DNA of 64,000 nucleotides, from positions 434,001 to 498,000 of the forward strand of contig SRSI01000001.1 in NCBI GenBank assembly GCA_005656395.1, written 5' to 3'. Below the pieces are notes generated by a model. It had not been told where the DNA came from. It made no database searches and was given only the letters and a program-made list of their open reading frames with translations. The stretch comes from Strongyloides papillosus (Eukaryota; Nematoda; Chromadorea; Rhabditida; Strongyloididae). A program made the translations under genes and the position numbers. Shown here in pieces: positions 46,971 through 58,787 of the stretch (its first letter is position 1; every line of letters begins with the position of its first letter).

Positions 46971-46994
46971 CCATCGTCATCAATGGACGAATGA
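45777..46994 (+). CDS. C2H2 zinc-finger protein, tandem family copy 3
   Basis: Exon 1 is 45777-46263 and exon 2 is 46300-46994. The spliced product is 393 aa (405 aa with the in-frame 36 bp intron kept). Its first half follows copy 2 (RGIFNSPLYKCRQCDFSTN and the same intron). Its second half follows copy 1 (SRRKHVFLEHQIDIKDQL, GGGYQANDHIRTHMK), so it is a mosaic. The C-terminus departs from both (VFNYLPSSSMDE instead of VLYD), because the duplicated block ends there. All finger residues are present. The acceptor before the ATG is CTAAG rather than CTAGG. Confidence 0.85.
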   Translation: MDGKSINFVCPHCNGVMEIDMIYFHVRGIFNSPLYKCRQCDFSTNGTFHRDHHKSLTGHQLDDNDNLDLLLEEAINSTATVFMNSVINRSENKSAVENVSKSNETREIGNSKQPTDDDGNSININSVQRTNDSEQRMKFFFDTINSINNMSFEYENNNSSSGGKLELLNTHIFLGVEVVEISSGQKYNVPIPSFTKNEIVLCQKCGEEVSDSYLSRRKHVFLEHQIDIKDQLKDLESLKMTDILFKGFMNIHDCFPEYVVCSDFQCIECGRYYRSVKGMKYHIGVCHQNVITINCPFENCDFKTGGGYQANDHIRTHMKANADEKHLVSVDDLSSYVSAQNYANFNSSCERGNQVVEKMFKHFFPICILYSYDFQDYFKEDLSEFHRSYLKPYVFNYLPSSSMDE

Positions 46995-48075
46995 AAGTAA
47001 AATAATTGGATCTCACAATGCTAATTTATTATACAAATGACTGAATCAAAAACACAAGTTTTTGCAGTATCAATATGCTTTTATAATGGGTTTTACTTTA
47101 TGCGCATGGAAAAGGATAAAAATAATGCTTGTCTTTTTTTAAGAAACGATTTCTCTATCACTCGCCAACACATGTCTACTGGGCGTAATTTCTCTTTTTA
47201 GGAAGTGATCTCGCTTTTAATAATCGCTGTCTGATATGAAATCTTGCCTTTTTTTAAACATCAACTTCAATTTCACTTATCATAGTATACCCAAAAAATT
47301 TTGGTTTTTTCTTATAGACAACGTCCACTTTCACACTGCTGCGTTTTTAAACATATTTTTTTGCTAGTCTATTATATCTTTTTTAATTTTTCTTACAGAA
47401 ATAATGTGTTTTAATGTTTCATTTTGTTTTTAAAATCTAAAATGTCTTTAAATAAATAAAAATTTATAAATAAAGTGATTTCTTAAAGGAAGTTTTACAA
47501 AGAAAGAAACAAATAGAAAAATAAATTTATTAGTTAAACTTAATTAATTATTTAACTATTTTCAAGGGATCGTGCTCTGTTCAAACGAGTATGCCAGTTT
47601 CTATTATACATTTCACGTAGTTTATGACTTTTTTATTTTTATTTAATTAAATTTTTGTTATTATCAATAATTAAAAAGATTGTTTATCTATGAATGCAAA
47701 TTCTACAACAACCATATTAATTTTTTGGTTAATTAAATAATCAAAGATAAACAAATTCACAGTAATTAAACCAAATATTATTAATTTAGATTATCTTAGA
47801 ATATAATGCACGTAAGTATACAAAGCTTTCCCAAAAAAGAAACTCATTGTAACCATGTACTACCAAAAAAGAGCAAAATGGCTTTTACACATATGGCTCA
47901 ATTACCTACTATTTCTAGTAAATTCATGTTTTCTCCATTAATATTAAATTGTTAGTCTCGCATGGAAAAATGTAGGCTTTATACCCAGTTAAAAATTTGC
48001 TTATAAATAATTTGTGGATTTATGCGCGCCATTTATTATAATTAATTAATATTTTTGTCATAATTCTTTTTTTAG
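46995..48075. other. Spacer before TBCD
   Basis: This is about 1.1 kb. A less AT-rich patch (47,090-47,350) has no long frame. TTTTTTTAG abuts the TBCD ATG. Confidence 0.5.
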
Positions 48076-51000
48076 ATGACGGACTTCAGTGAAGCAATTG
48101 GTCTGACCTCAGATATTCTTTTACCAGAACACGAAGAATTATTTGAAAAGTATTTTAAAGATATACCTCAATCTTATGAAGATTACACACGTTATCAACA
48201 ATTTTTCACCCGACTCTATGGATATAAAGAAAAAAGTTTCTTGCTTGATCAAGTATTACCAAAGTGGGTATCAATAATTCTGTCTCATGTGAAACTAACT
48301 AAAGATAATGGAGACATTGGTATAGACAAAGGATCACTGATAGCTTTATATAACTTATCATTGTTGATAGATATATGTTCATACAAGAATGTAACAAAAT
48401 ATCTACCCCATGAGGTATCATACTTAGAGAAGATCCTTAGTTTTATTGAAACGCTAGGTACAATGGATTTACATGGATTTGATAAGTATGAACGAATAAC
48501 AAAATCTTCCATTAATCGCTCATTATTTGCCTGGTTATATATAGTAGCGAAAAATCCATTTTCTTTGGATAAATTTGATTCCATTCAATCCAAAGAAACA
48601 ACAGCTAATCGGATATTAGATGCTTGCTCTATGAATATGTGTTCTGATTCCATTTGTTCAAAGATTATTAATAAGATATGGAGTCAGTTAGTTACGAGAG
48701 CTGATCAAATCGAAGCCAGAATGAATAAGACAATACATCTATGTTTGGAGAAGATATCTGATTATTCTAATGAATTATATGATATTAACGAGATAAATGG
48801 ATACTTGGGATTGTTAGCTGGTATCTTTAAAGAGGGGCCAAGAGTTGAATTGGCTAATATTGGTGTAGAAGTTATTGATAAATTACGTGATTTAATGGAA
48901 TTAGAGACTCGAGAAGATAATACTTTAACTAAAGTTTTTGTCACAAAGTTAATTCAAAGGATTGGATTATCCTTCTTGAAACCTAGGAAAATAAAATGGA
49001 GGTATTGTAGAGGATTTAGAAGTTTAGAAAATACTTTAAAGTCCAGAGAAAACAACGAAACTATTTCTAATGAAAATAAATCTGATAATACACCAAATAA
49101 TGAAGAGGAAGATGATGAAGATTCTTTGGATTGTACAGAGGAACAAATTGAAAAATTAGAAACTATATTAGCGACACTTCTCAATGGGTTAAGGGATCCA
49201 AATTCAAATGTTAGGAATAGTGCTGCTAAAGGGCTTGGCCGTATAACATCCCGTTTGACAAAAGATTTTGCCGAAGATGTTGTAAATGGAATATTTGGAG
49301 GATGTTTTGAAGACTACGATACCACTTCTTGGCATGGTGGATGTTTAGCATTAGCTGAAATGACTTATAGAGGATTCTTATTACCAGATAGGTTAAGTGA
49401 TATGATAGATATTTTAGAAAAAGCAATTGTTTGGGAGGAGGCCGATGGTATAATAAAACAAGATGAAGCTGTACGTGATGCAGCAACATTTATTTCATGG
49501 GCTATAGCTAGAACATACTCACCAGATTTATTGAAACCTTTTGTTCATCGCTTAGCTACTCGCCTTGTTACTGTGTCACTTTTTGATAAAGAATTAAATA
49601 TTCGTCGTGCAGCTAGTGCTGCCTTTCAGGAAAATGTCGGAAGGCAAGGTTATTTTCCTAGTGGAATTGATATTATTCATATAATTGACTATACATCCGT
49701 CTCACGTCTTTCAGTTTGTTATAATGAGTTATGTGTTAAAGTGGCTAAATATCAAGAATATCTGAAACCTATGCTGGATCATTTAGTTGAATTCAAGGTT
49801 GGTCATCAAATAATGAAGATGAATGAGCGTGCCTGTGAGGGTTTATACCATCTAGTTAAACTTGATATTGCATATTCAAGGACTGTTATATTGGAAAAAC
49901 TTTTGAAGAAAGCCGATACTGTCAATTGCTGTTTGCAATATAAAGTTATGAAGGCAATTGAGAATGTCGTTAGATCATTGACAGAGGAGGATTCTTTTGA
50001 TGTATCGAATAAAGATAATCCATTTACACTTGAGAGAGTATTGGAGATGAATAAAAAACTAGTTAAAGAAGCTGACACAACATCTAGAAATAAGAGATCT
50101 ACTTATGCTAAACTGTCATTAAGTTATTTCATTAAAATTTGTTGTGAATGTGGAATGGCACTATCGGATGGTGTTTACCTTAAATGGCTTGAATTGTTAG
50201 AAAACTTTACAGAAGAAAATAGTATTGAATTAAGAGATGGTGCTTCAATGGCTAGTAAAAGTTTAATGGAGAAAGTAGCTGGTATTTCAACAATTGAAAT
50301 TGACAAAAGAATTGAAAAACGATATTTACATCCCTTGAAGGAAAATAGATTTGATTTAACTCTTAATAAGGCCGTACTAATGATCTCATCGTTACCAAAT
50401 AGTTTGTTAAATGAAAATATAGGGAATGAATTGATAGACTTCATTCAAGACAAGACACGACTTCATTTAATGGATTCAAGAGTTTATGCTCTGAACTGTT
50501 TAAAAGAGAGATTCATTGAAAGTGAACTTCTTAAGGTACTCTCCTTCACAAAAATAATAGATTGTCTTAATTTTTGTATCAATGATTTTACTTGTGATCC
50601 AGCTAAAGGAGATGTAGCTCGATTTATTAGAGAGAAAGCCATCCAAACAATAATTTCATTTGTTAAACAACCAATGTTATATGATAAAATGTCATCTGAC
50701 ATCGTGTGTAAATTTATTGGGAATCTCTTAATCCAAGCTTGTGGAAAAAATATAAATTTAAGGCAAATTGCAGCTCAAGCTATTCATGATATTTTAACAA
50801 CAGAACCTTCATTGCCGATTTTGGAGGTTGAAGCTTTAAGAGAAATATTTATACTCAAAGATTTAAATTTTTGCGAAATATTTGTCTATGCTAATGTCTT
50901 TGATATGTTATCTCAATTACTTGATAATAATGTATATGGCTCTTATATAAGATATGGATTAGTAATGAGTTCAGGTTACCATAATGGTTGTGAAAAAGAA

Positions 51001-51570
51001 AAAATCAATCAAATTATTACTGATTATTTTGAAAATTCAAGTATTGATAAGAAGTTGGATATAATAAAGGAGTTGAGAATCGAAATACTTAGAAAGAAAA
51101 TTTCTAGTAGAGTCATTAAAAGTATCCTTGATTTCTTAGATACATATTTAATAGAATGCTTTGAATTTATCCAGGAGGATTTAGATTCATTCAAAGACAT
51201 CTGTGAGATTCTCAAATATTGTTGCTTTTTAGTTAACTTAAAACAGAAGCCTTCAACCTCTAAATCTTCAACATTAAAAGAATATGCTGGAAAAGTTTTA
51301 TCATTTACAATCTTATGTAATGAAAGTAGTAGTATGAGAAAAAAGTCTTTAGAAAGTTTATGTACATTGCTTGAAGGAACAAATGAAGTGGCGTCTTTTG
51401 AAGTCTCTAAGAAAATTACTGAGTACCTTGTCATTGTTGATGAAGATATAATAAATGAGGAGGATAAAGAAACTGCTATTAATTTACTCTCCAATACCGT
51501 ATGGGATGGAGATTCAAAAGCAATACAAACAACAACAGAAACATTACGCAGAATATTTAAAATATCATGA
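48076..51570 (+). CDS. TBCD: Tubulin-folding cofactor D
   Basis: This uninterrupted 1,164 aa frame is close to the family length (about 1,190 in human). The protein is a HEAT-repeat solenoid. The clearest family stretch is about residues 370-560, including GLRDPNSNVRNSAAKGLGRIT, TSWHGGCLALAEMTYRGFLLP, DEAVRDAATFISWAIARTY and ELNIRRAASAAFQENVGRQG. An acidic low-complexity insert (NEEEDDEDS) precedes it. TBCD takes beta-tubulin from cofactor A, and with TBCE and TBCC assembles the alpha/beta heterodimer, with ARL2 as regulator. The absence of introns over 3.5 kb is notable. The acceptor AG is immediately before ATG, so a trans-spliced mRNA would have the leader directly joined to the start codon. 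Confidence 0.96.
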   Translation: MTDFSEAIGLTSDILLPEHEELFEKYFKDIPQSYEDYTRYQQFFTRLYGYKEKSFLLDQVLPKWVSIILSHVKLTKDNGDIGIDKGSLIALYNLSLLIDICSYKNVTKYLPHEVSYLEKILSFIETLGTMDLHGFDKYERITKSSINRSLFAWLYIVAKNPFSLDKFDSIQSKETTANRILDACSMNMCSDSICSKIINKIWSQLVTRADQIEARMNKTIHLCLEKISDYSNELYDINEINGYLGLLAGIFKEGPRVELANIGVEVIDKLRDLMELETREDNTLTKVFVTKLIQRIGLSFLKPRKIKWRYCRGFRSLENTLKSRENNETISNENKSDNTPNNEEEDDEDSLDCTEEQIEKLETILATLLNGLRDPNSNVRNSAAKGLGRITSRLTKDFAEDVVNGIFGGCFEDYDTTSWHGGCLALAEMTYRGFLLPDRLSDMIDILEKAIVWEEADGIIKQDEAVRDAATFISWAIARTYSPDLLKPFVHRLATRLVTVSLFDKELNIRRAASAAFQENVGRQGYFPSGIDIIHIIDYTSVSRLSVCYNELCVKVAKYQEYLKPMLDHLVEFKVGHQIMKMNERACEGLYHLVKLDIAYSRTVILEKLLKKADTVNCCLQYKVMKAIENVVRSLTEEDSFDVSNKDNPFTLERVLEMNKKLVKEADTTSRNKRSTYAKLSLSYFIKICCECGMALSDGVYLKWLELLENFTEENSIELRDGASMASKSLMEKVAGISTIEIDKRIEKRYLHPLKENRFDLTLNKAVLMISSLPNSLLNENIGNELIDFIQDKTRLHLMDSRVYALNCLKERFIESELLKVLSFTKIIDCLNFCINDFTCDPAKGDVARFIREKAIQTIISFVKQPMLYDKMSSDIVCKFIGNLLIQACGKNINLRQIAAQAIHDILTTEPSLPILEVEALREIFILKDLNFCEIFVYANVFDMLSQLLDNNVYGSYIRYGLVMSSGYHNGCEKEKINQIITDYFENSSIDKKLDIIKELRIEILRKKISSRVIKSILDFLDTYLIECFEFIQEDLDSFKDICEILKYCCFLVNLKQKPSTSKSSTLKEYAGKVLSFTILCNESSSMRKKSLESLCTLLEGTNEVASFEVSKKITEYLVIVDEDIINEEDKETAINLLSNTVWDGDSKAIQTTTETLRRIFKIS

Positions 51571-51769
51571 ATATTTATTTTTATTATATCTTAATGTGTA
51601 TAAATTGTATTATATGTACTTTAAAAAAAAGATTGAAAATAGTAAATTGATAATCTCTTTTTTTGGTTACCTTCAATGGATTACCATTGGTAAAATGTTT
51701 TTTCATTCTTATTTATATCACAATGATAGCTAAAATAAGTAGTTATGAAAAATATGGAGGTTTCTTATT

Positions 51770-54700
51770 TTATACAAGACTTGAAACAGTTGTAGTTGTT
51801 GTTGGAGGTCTGGTAACATGGGAACCACATTTAAAGTTAAAGATATGACAGCATAATGTTGGTACATGTGGTACTTTTCTAAGTAATGAGCATGCTTTCC
51901 ATAACTGATTATCTAATGTATCATTTCTTTGACGTGCCCAGGTTTCTACTCTATTTAAATATTCATTCATGTAACTATCACATATTGATAAATCTTTGTG
52001 ACTATCTCCACAGTCTAGAAAATATTTTTTTAACTATTAACTTTAGGGAAATTTAACTTACTGTTAGTTTTACCATTATCATTATTTATTTGATTTATTA
52101 TTTCTTTATTTTCTTTAGAATTATCTAATTCATGAGATGCGAGGAATTTATTAATTGTTTCAGGTGTTGATGTATTTGGTATACTTTGGTTGTTATTATT
52201 ATTTATTAATGTTGTTGTTTGTGGTATAGTTGTAGTATCAATATTTACTGATGTTGTTGTGTTTGTAACCTCACCAATTATGGATACTGTTGTTGATGGA
52301 GATTCCTGTGGGATATTATTATTTGTTGTATTATTTTGTTGTTGTTGAGTATCAATTTGATTAGATATTGTTGTTGTAGCTGTAGTGGATACTTCAGGCG
52401 CATCTTGTAATTTTGTTGTCAAATCTCCAGATTCATTAGAATTGTCAAACTCTTTTGACTCACTTCCCGGAACTACTGTTGTTGTTGAAGTGGTTATTGT
52501 TTCATTATTTAAGTTTATTTGTCCATTATTTGTATTCTCTGTTGATGTGTCAAGCTCGGCACTTTTATTTAGGGGTACACTAATAGAAGTTGTCGTTTCC
52601 TGATTAATTACTGGGGAAGTCGTTATCTCATTTGAGGGAGTTGTAAATGTTGGAGTACTTCCTGTTAAATTTTCTGGAATTGTTGTATTTGAAGGGGCGG
52701 CTGTGGTTGTAATAGCTGCTTCTTCATTTTTCAAATTTCCAGAAGATGTAGATGACTCAACAGAAGATTGGATGACTGTAGTTTGAATGTCATTATTTTT
52801 TGTTGTTATTTCTACTCCTGAACCTGATTCTGTTAATATTTCTGATGGTTGTGTTGAAAGAGTTAGAGGGGGATTTGATGGAGATTGAGATGTTGTATCT
52901 TCACTTTCAGATTCTGGGATGTTTGAAGGATTTTGTACTGGTGAGTTTTCCGCTACTACAGGTGATGATGTTTGAACTAATGTTGTTGTCTCAACAGCTG
53001 GTGTTTGTGTGTTATTTGCAATATTACTATTATTATTTTGTGTTTCATCAATTCTTTTATTTACATTAATTGGTTCTTCTTCATTTTCCGGAAGTGTGGA
53101 GTTAGGACTTGGTCCTAATAATACTCCAGTAATATCATTTTCACTAATTTTACTACCTTCTGGAGCTGCGTCTTTGGCAATTTCATCTCCACTATTAGCG
53201 ACACATAGTTCTCTTATATTACACATCGTTACAGCTTCAGATGGATTATTGCTTCTGGTTATCTTATATGTTCCGTTTTCTTTTTCTTCATATGGACCCA
53301 TATTTATACCGAATTGTATATTTACGCAATTATCAAATGGTCTATCCTAAAAATAATATTATATAATTTTTCTATTTTTTAGATAAATTAAAGAATTCAA
53401 AATGTCTGAATTACCACCAACACCAGTAACAAACGATTTATCGTTTGATCACAATGGGATTCATACAATATTTAGAATTACAAATTTTCAAGGAAGAAAG
53501 TTAATTGTATTGTCAAATTTGGGCAAAATAGGTCATATTATTGAAGTGTTTTTTCCTAAAATGATTGGGATTCTGGGACAAAGATCATCGTTAAGATGTG
53601 ATTACGAATGTAAGCTCATACTAGGGACTGATTGTGTAAGTTTTTTGTTGTTTTTATAAGTTTTTAATTTTTACTTTTAGTCTGATTTTGATTTAATGAT
53701 TAAAAGAATGGCTATGGTTTATCATGAATACAATTTCGAGGACAACATCATCCTATATTTGGGTCTCCATGATTTTAATATAGATTTTTGTAAAAAAGTT
53801 ATTGATATCTTTACTCAACATCTAGAATCTCTACGCCCTAATCAACGCTGTATCAAGCCTAATCCATATCATCAGAATATGACTAGACAACTTGGAGATT
53901 TAACTTTTCAAAATAATTAATAAATTTTATGTTACTTACTCTTTTTTTATCTGTTGTTACAAGTGATCTTGACATTTTTATCTTTGCAAAGTTTGTTTCT
54001 TCATCAGTGTTTGAATAAATTATTACCCAGTCTTGTTGGCGATCTTTTTTAAGTTCACTAAAATTTTTAAGAACATAATCTCCAGCGTCAACTATTTTTC
54101 TATTTTTAGTGAATAATACAAAGGCGTCTCTTTTTGCATTGGTACCAAAAGTTATTGCAGACCATGAATTTTCTTGTGTGGTTTCAAAGTTAAGGACAAA
54201 TTCAACGGAATCATTGGCTTTTATGTAGTTCCAGTGACTTGTATGTTTAAGACCAGCTGATTTACATTTTGAGGGACCAGAAGAAGTTAGTGAAGGCTTT
54301 TTATTTTCAAGAACTATCTCTTCTTGTGGTACTGAAACAACAGCAGCATCTGCGGCTTTTGCAATTACTGGTGATTTTTTAACACATTTTTCTTTTATGT
54401 CACAAGCTTTATAAAGATCTGGCCAATTTTCATGTTTCTTAATTTTAAGTGAACCACTCTTAACACCATATTCAGCAAGATTAACACCAAATTGGAATAA
54501 AACACAACCATCCATAGTTTTATCTTTCTTATCATCACCAGTATTCATTTTTCTTTCAACAACATACTTTGTTCTCCCATCAAAAACACTACTTGATGAT
54601 TTAGTTAATTTCCAATCTTGGCTTTCATCTTTAACTGGTGGTACATAATCATTAGAATAATGATCAATAATATCAACAGTAGTTCCATCATCTAAATAGA

Positions 54701-54971
54701 TAACAGCTATATCCATATCAGACATATTATCACCAATACCAATTGTCGACCACCTTTTACCTGTTTTTACAGGTTGATCATATTCAAAAACAACATTTGT
54801 TGTCTCATTATCATAATACCATGAAATAGAGTAGTCATTTCCTTTGAAGGAACATGGATCACCTTTACCAGATACATCTACTGATGAAGAAATCCCTGGA
54901 TTTGGTGGGGCAGATTTTATTATAAATGGCAGTAATAAAAAGATATAAAATATTTCCAAAGAAAATGTCAT
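51770..54971 (-). CDS. Secreted double-DOMON, Thr/Ser-rich mucin-like protein with host intron
   Basis: Three exons (54971-53940, 53346-52062, 52014-51770) give 853 aa. A signal peptide (about 1-20) is followed by two DOMON domains (about 36-195 and 238-400). The second domain is split by the intron, and joining restores KKRDRPFDNCVNIQFGINMG. This aligns with KKDKTMDGCVLFQFGVNLAE of the first domain, which proves the join. Residues about 400-770 are Thr/Ser/Asn-rich and look O-glycosylated. The C-terminal 85 residues have conserved-looking cysteines (NCGDSHKDLSICDSY...CCHIFNFKC). DOMON domains bind haem or sugars in extracellular redox and adhesion proteins, but the ligand here is unknown. 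The 593 bp intron at 53347-53939 contains a whole antisense gene. The gene faces TBCD, 200 bp between stops. Confidence 0.85.
53402..53920 (+). CDS. Proteasome assembly chaperone 3-like protein, nested antisense in the DOMON gene intron
   Basis: Exon 1 (53402-53635) and exon 2 (53681-53920), with a 45 bp intron, give 157 aa. The pattern RKLIVLSNLGKIGHIIEV, later DFDLMIKRMAMVYHEYN...NIILYLGLHD and a final helix resemble PSMG3/PAC3 (VVVTQFGKMGTLV..., AVAVKD...), which with PAC4 helps build the 20S alpha ring. The match is by eye and moderate, and the C-terminal tail is longer than in human. A trans-splice-like TTTTTTAG ends at 53382. AATAAA overlaps the stop (53919-53924), so the 3' end of this mRNA should overlap host exon 1 in antisense. 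The host intron leaves only about 55 bp upstream and 19 bp downstream of the coding region. Confidence 0.6.
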
Positions 54972-57900
54972 TTTTATATGTTATTTTTAAAATAAAATTA
55001 GTATCTATAAAAATAAAGATATTTAAGTAAAATTCAAATAGTATTTTCACCAAAAAATTATCTAATATACTTAATAAAATCGTAAAAAAATAATATAAAA
55101 GAAATAATTCTTTGAAGTGAAGAGTTAAAGAAAATACAAATAATAATTACTCCCCTCTCACCTCTTTTTAAAAATAGATTTAAAAAAAACTAATAAAATT
55201 TTGTAGGATCATTAAGAAATTTATTAGAATCTTTACATTTTCAATGACTAAAGCTTTCTCTTACTATGATCTTTAAATGCATATTAATTCCTAAATAATC
55301 TTCCCTCAATGAAGTTTGATAACCTTCCAAAGGACAACAATACACATCAATTTATAATAAAAAAAGATGATCTTTATATGCCAAATCACTAAACTAATTA
55401 CTTCATAATCGTAGGAAAAAAATCATTTTTCCTTCAAATATTAATTTTCTTAAAATAAATGTTAAAAAAGTAAATTATTAGATCATGGACAAAGTAAGTG
55501 TAATTACTGCAATAATGAAGACAATCACTGAGGAAATAAATTGAAGTAGTTGGAGATAACTTTGAAAAGTTATTTTATAGTACTTTAACTACTAAATATA
55601 TATAATTTTATAGAATGTATAGTTAATGATCCATGATTAATACATCATTTTTCATGTTATATCATCTGACAAGGGTATATTATTACTTATATGGTGCCAT
55701 ATCACTATATCCAAAGGTTATTCCATTTAAATAAACAATTTTTTATTGCATTTAGTATGGCTATTTATTATTTCCAATGATAATGGTAAAAAATATTGGC
55801 AAAGTTAAACATAATTAGAATAAAATAGTATAATGGCAACACTTCTATGATAAAAATGATTAAGATGATTAAAACTAAGTATAACTTTGACATTTTAAAT
55901 AATAAAAATCACTCCTAATAATGGGTGTTTAAAATTGTTTTTTTTTCATACCATACTTAACCTTCAAATTATTTGTAAAGGTGGTGTAAAAATATTTACA
56001 ATATATTACAAAATACATATATACAACATGCATAAAAAAAGGATAAATATTTTGGTACCAGTTTTTGTAAATAAAAATAATAATTTTTGTAACATTTTTT
56101 CCACAAAAGAGATGACTTTTTTGATTAAAAATAAAGTATGAATTTTATTCTGATTAATAAAAATATAAATATATATAATTTACTATGCATCCTTTTACCT
56201 TAACTTGAATTTTAGTTAATAGAATTAAAATAAGAAATAATCACTTTTCTACATTTTTCTTATACCTCATCTTTTAATAAGTGGATAAACGTGAAAAAAA
56301 ATAGTTAATCATGTTAAAAATTTATCCTCTAGTATTTTAGTTTAAAAATAAAGTATTGTACATGGTAAAAAGAGAGGAATATTTGTTAAATTGGATTATT
56401 AATGAAAAGAGAATATGTTTGACAAAAATAATAATGAGTTAGGAGAGAAGTTTTTAATATGTAAATGGATCATGAATTTTACCTACTTCTAAATAATCTT
56501 TGAACAAATTTGAGGTGGCAAGAAAGAAAATATTTTAAAAAAAGTAAATTTGTACAATACTCTTCAACCTATTTTTTACATCATATTTATTTTCAATCTT
56601 GTAGCAAGGATAATTAACAAGAATGAGAAATCACTGCAATAAATGATAACCATTTAATTTGTAATCGAAAAAAGAGAAAATGGATAAGATAAACAAAATC
56701 TAATACTAGTAGGCACAGGTTTTAATAATCTCACTACATAACATGTTCCTTTACGAGAAAAAAACATTTTTTATCGTTACTAAAATACGAGAAAGATAAA
56801 AGCTTCAATCATCAATATCAAATGCAGTTTTAATAGTTTAAAAATTTAGTAAAAATATATTTTATTCATATATGTATTATCTAATTAGTATAAGTCATTA
56901 GGTGAAGAGATATTGTGTTAAGTTAATTATCAGAACCTGTAATTTTTTTTGAAATTATTTATTATCAAAATAAAAAAGAAACACAACACAAGTTGAAGAA
57001 AGACTTATTTTTTTTCATATTTATTACAATGTTTATCTTTCAAAATAAATTGTCATAGTTTTAAAAAAACTATTTATTTAAACGTTGAATGTGTAAAATG
57101 TTTCACTAATAATTTGTAATTTTAAAAGCAATACCTGAATATCAGAAAGTATAGAAAATTAAAAAATATTAAATACAGGATTCATAATATATATAATTTT
57201 AAAAATAAAAGTTAAAAAAATGATGTATAAGTTGTTGTAGTTTAATAAATAAGCATCACGAAAAAAATTGTTTATCACTAAAAGAAATAGAACATCAAAT
57301 ATTTTGGAGATAATATATTTCAATGATAACAAAAAAGTATATTGTTAGAAGAAAATTAACAATATTTAAATCTATTTTAAATAAATCCAAAATTTTGATC
57401 ATTATTTTGGTATTCTCAATATTTTATAATACTTTTACAATATAAATAGTTTAACAAGAATGAGGTTGTCAAATGAATGAATACAATATTAAAATTTTAT
57501 TTGTTACGGAAAAAAAATACTTTCTTATTAAAAAAATTTTTTTTTGTTTCTTCTTATATTTATCTCATGAATGTAAAGAACAGTTATTATTTTATTTTAT
57601 TACTTTTAACTGGATTTAAGAGTAATTAAGATAAGAATATTTATTTTATTTTGTTGTTTTAAACTATTAAACAACTAAAAATAAAATATTTATACAAATG
57701 TTGGTCCTTCACAACATTTGACAAATTTTTTCATCACGTTAAACTACTTTATTTTAATAGATTAATCTAATTATTTTAATTTTAAAATTATACCCAAAAT
57801 TTTAATAGATTAATATTTTTTATGTGTGGTTTAAGAATAATTAATTTCAGCACGGATTAATAGATAAATAAAATATAATAAACTATATGTATGACAAAAA

Positions 57901-58787
57901 AACTTTATTAAATAATAATTACCACGTATCAAAAATAAATATATACATATATATCAACATCAAGAAAAAATTTGTTTTCCGAAAATTTCCTACGATCAAC
58001 CTAAATATTGCGTTGATTAACTATATGACTAAATTATCAAATCACTAACATATTAATATCAAGTATATCTTGTATAAAACTAAAAAATCTAGCTTGTTTC
58101 AAATATTAATGTACTTTAGAGATTTATACCTAATACCTTATTCCAGTATAATTTAAAATACCATTTTTATATTTACCACTAAAAAAGTAATCTCCATAAA
58201 GTTTATCAAATAATTACAATAGATTACAAATGTATACTTTCATGTTATTGTTTATTTATAAAGAAATAACAATAAAAATTATTATTAGCGTTACTTTATA
58301 TGTTACAAATTCTTTTAATAGTGAGGTAATTAAAATATTAAAAAAATTTCAAGGATAATATCCAAACTTACCATAATTTTTACAATAAAACTTTTTTTAG
58401 AAAAATATTTTCAATTAATTATTATTGTATTGTAATAAAGAATATAGAGATGTACATATCCATCTATTATCTTTTTATGCCATATACAAAATCTTTTATA
58501 ACCAAAACCTTTTCTCCTTTACTTCTCCTTATTAATTTTCAATTCATCATATTTTTTTTACTTCTAGACAAGTTTTTATTTATCAAAATTTTATAATAAC
58601 ATCATTTTAATAATAGGATAATTTTCATACAAAAGTAGTTATAATCATTAAAGACAATTAATATTATGCCATCAAAAAAATATATATAATTATAAAATTA
58701 TTGGTCTGTTCACTGTAACAATATTTCAATAAACCAAAATTTTTTCAACTAATTATTTCTACTATAATTATTGTTTGGATTTTTTTT
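54972..58787. other. 3.8 kb gene-free spacer
   Basis: This is very AT-rich with A/T homopolymer runs. The small frame at 55935-56141 has no domain and reads as low complexity. No repeat or RNA gene is recognised. It is the upstream region of the DOMON gene. Confidence 0.6.

Noticed and set aside
48285..51494. Minus-strand frames within TBCD
   Set aside because: They are antisense shadows of a strongly conserved coding exon.
55935..56141. 68-codon frame in the 3.8 kb spacer
   Set aside because: It is Lys/Asn/Phe-rich low complexity, typical of chance frames here.
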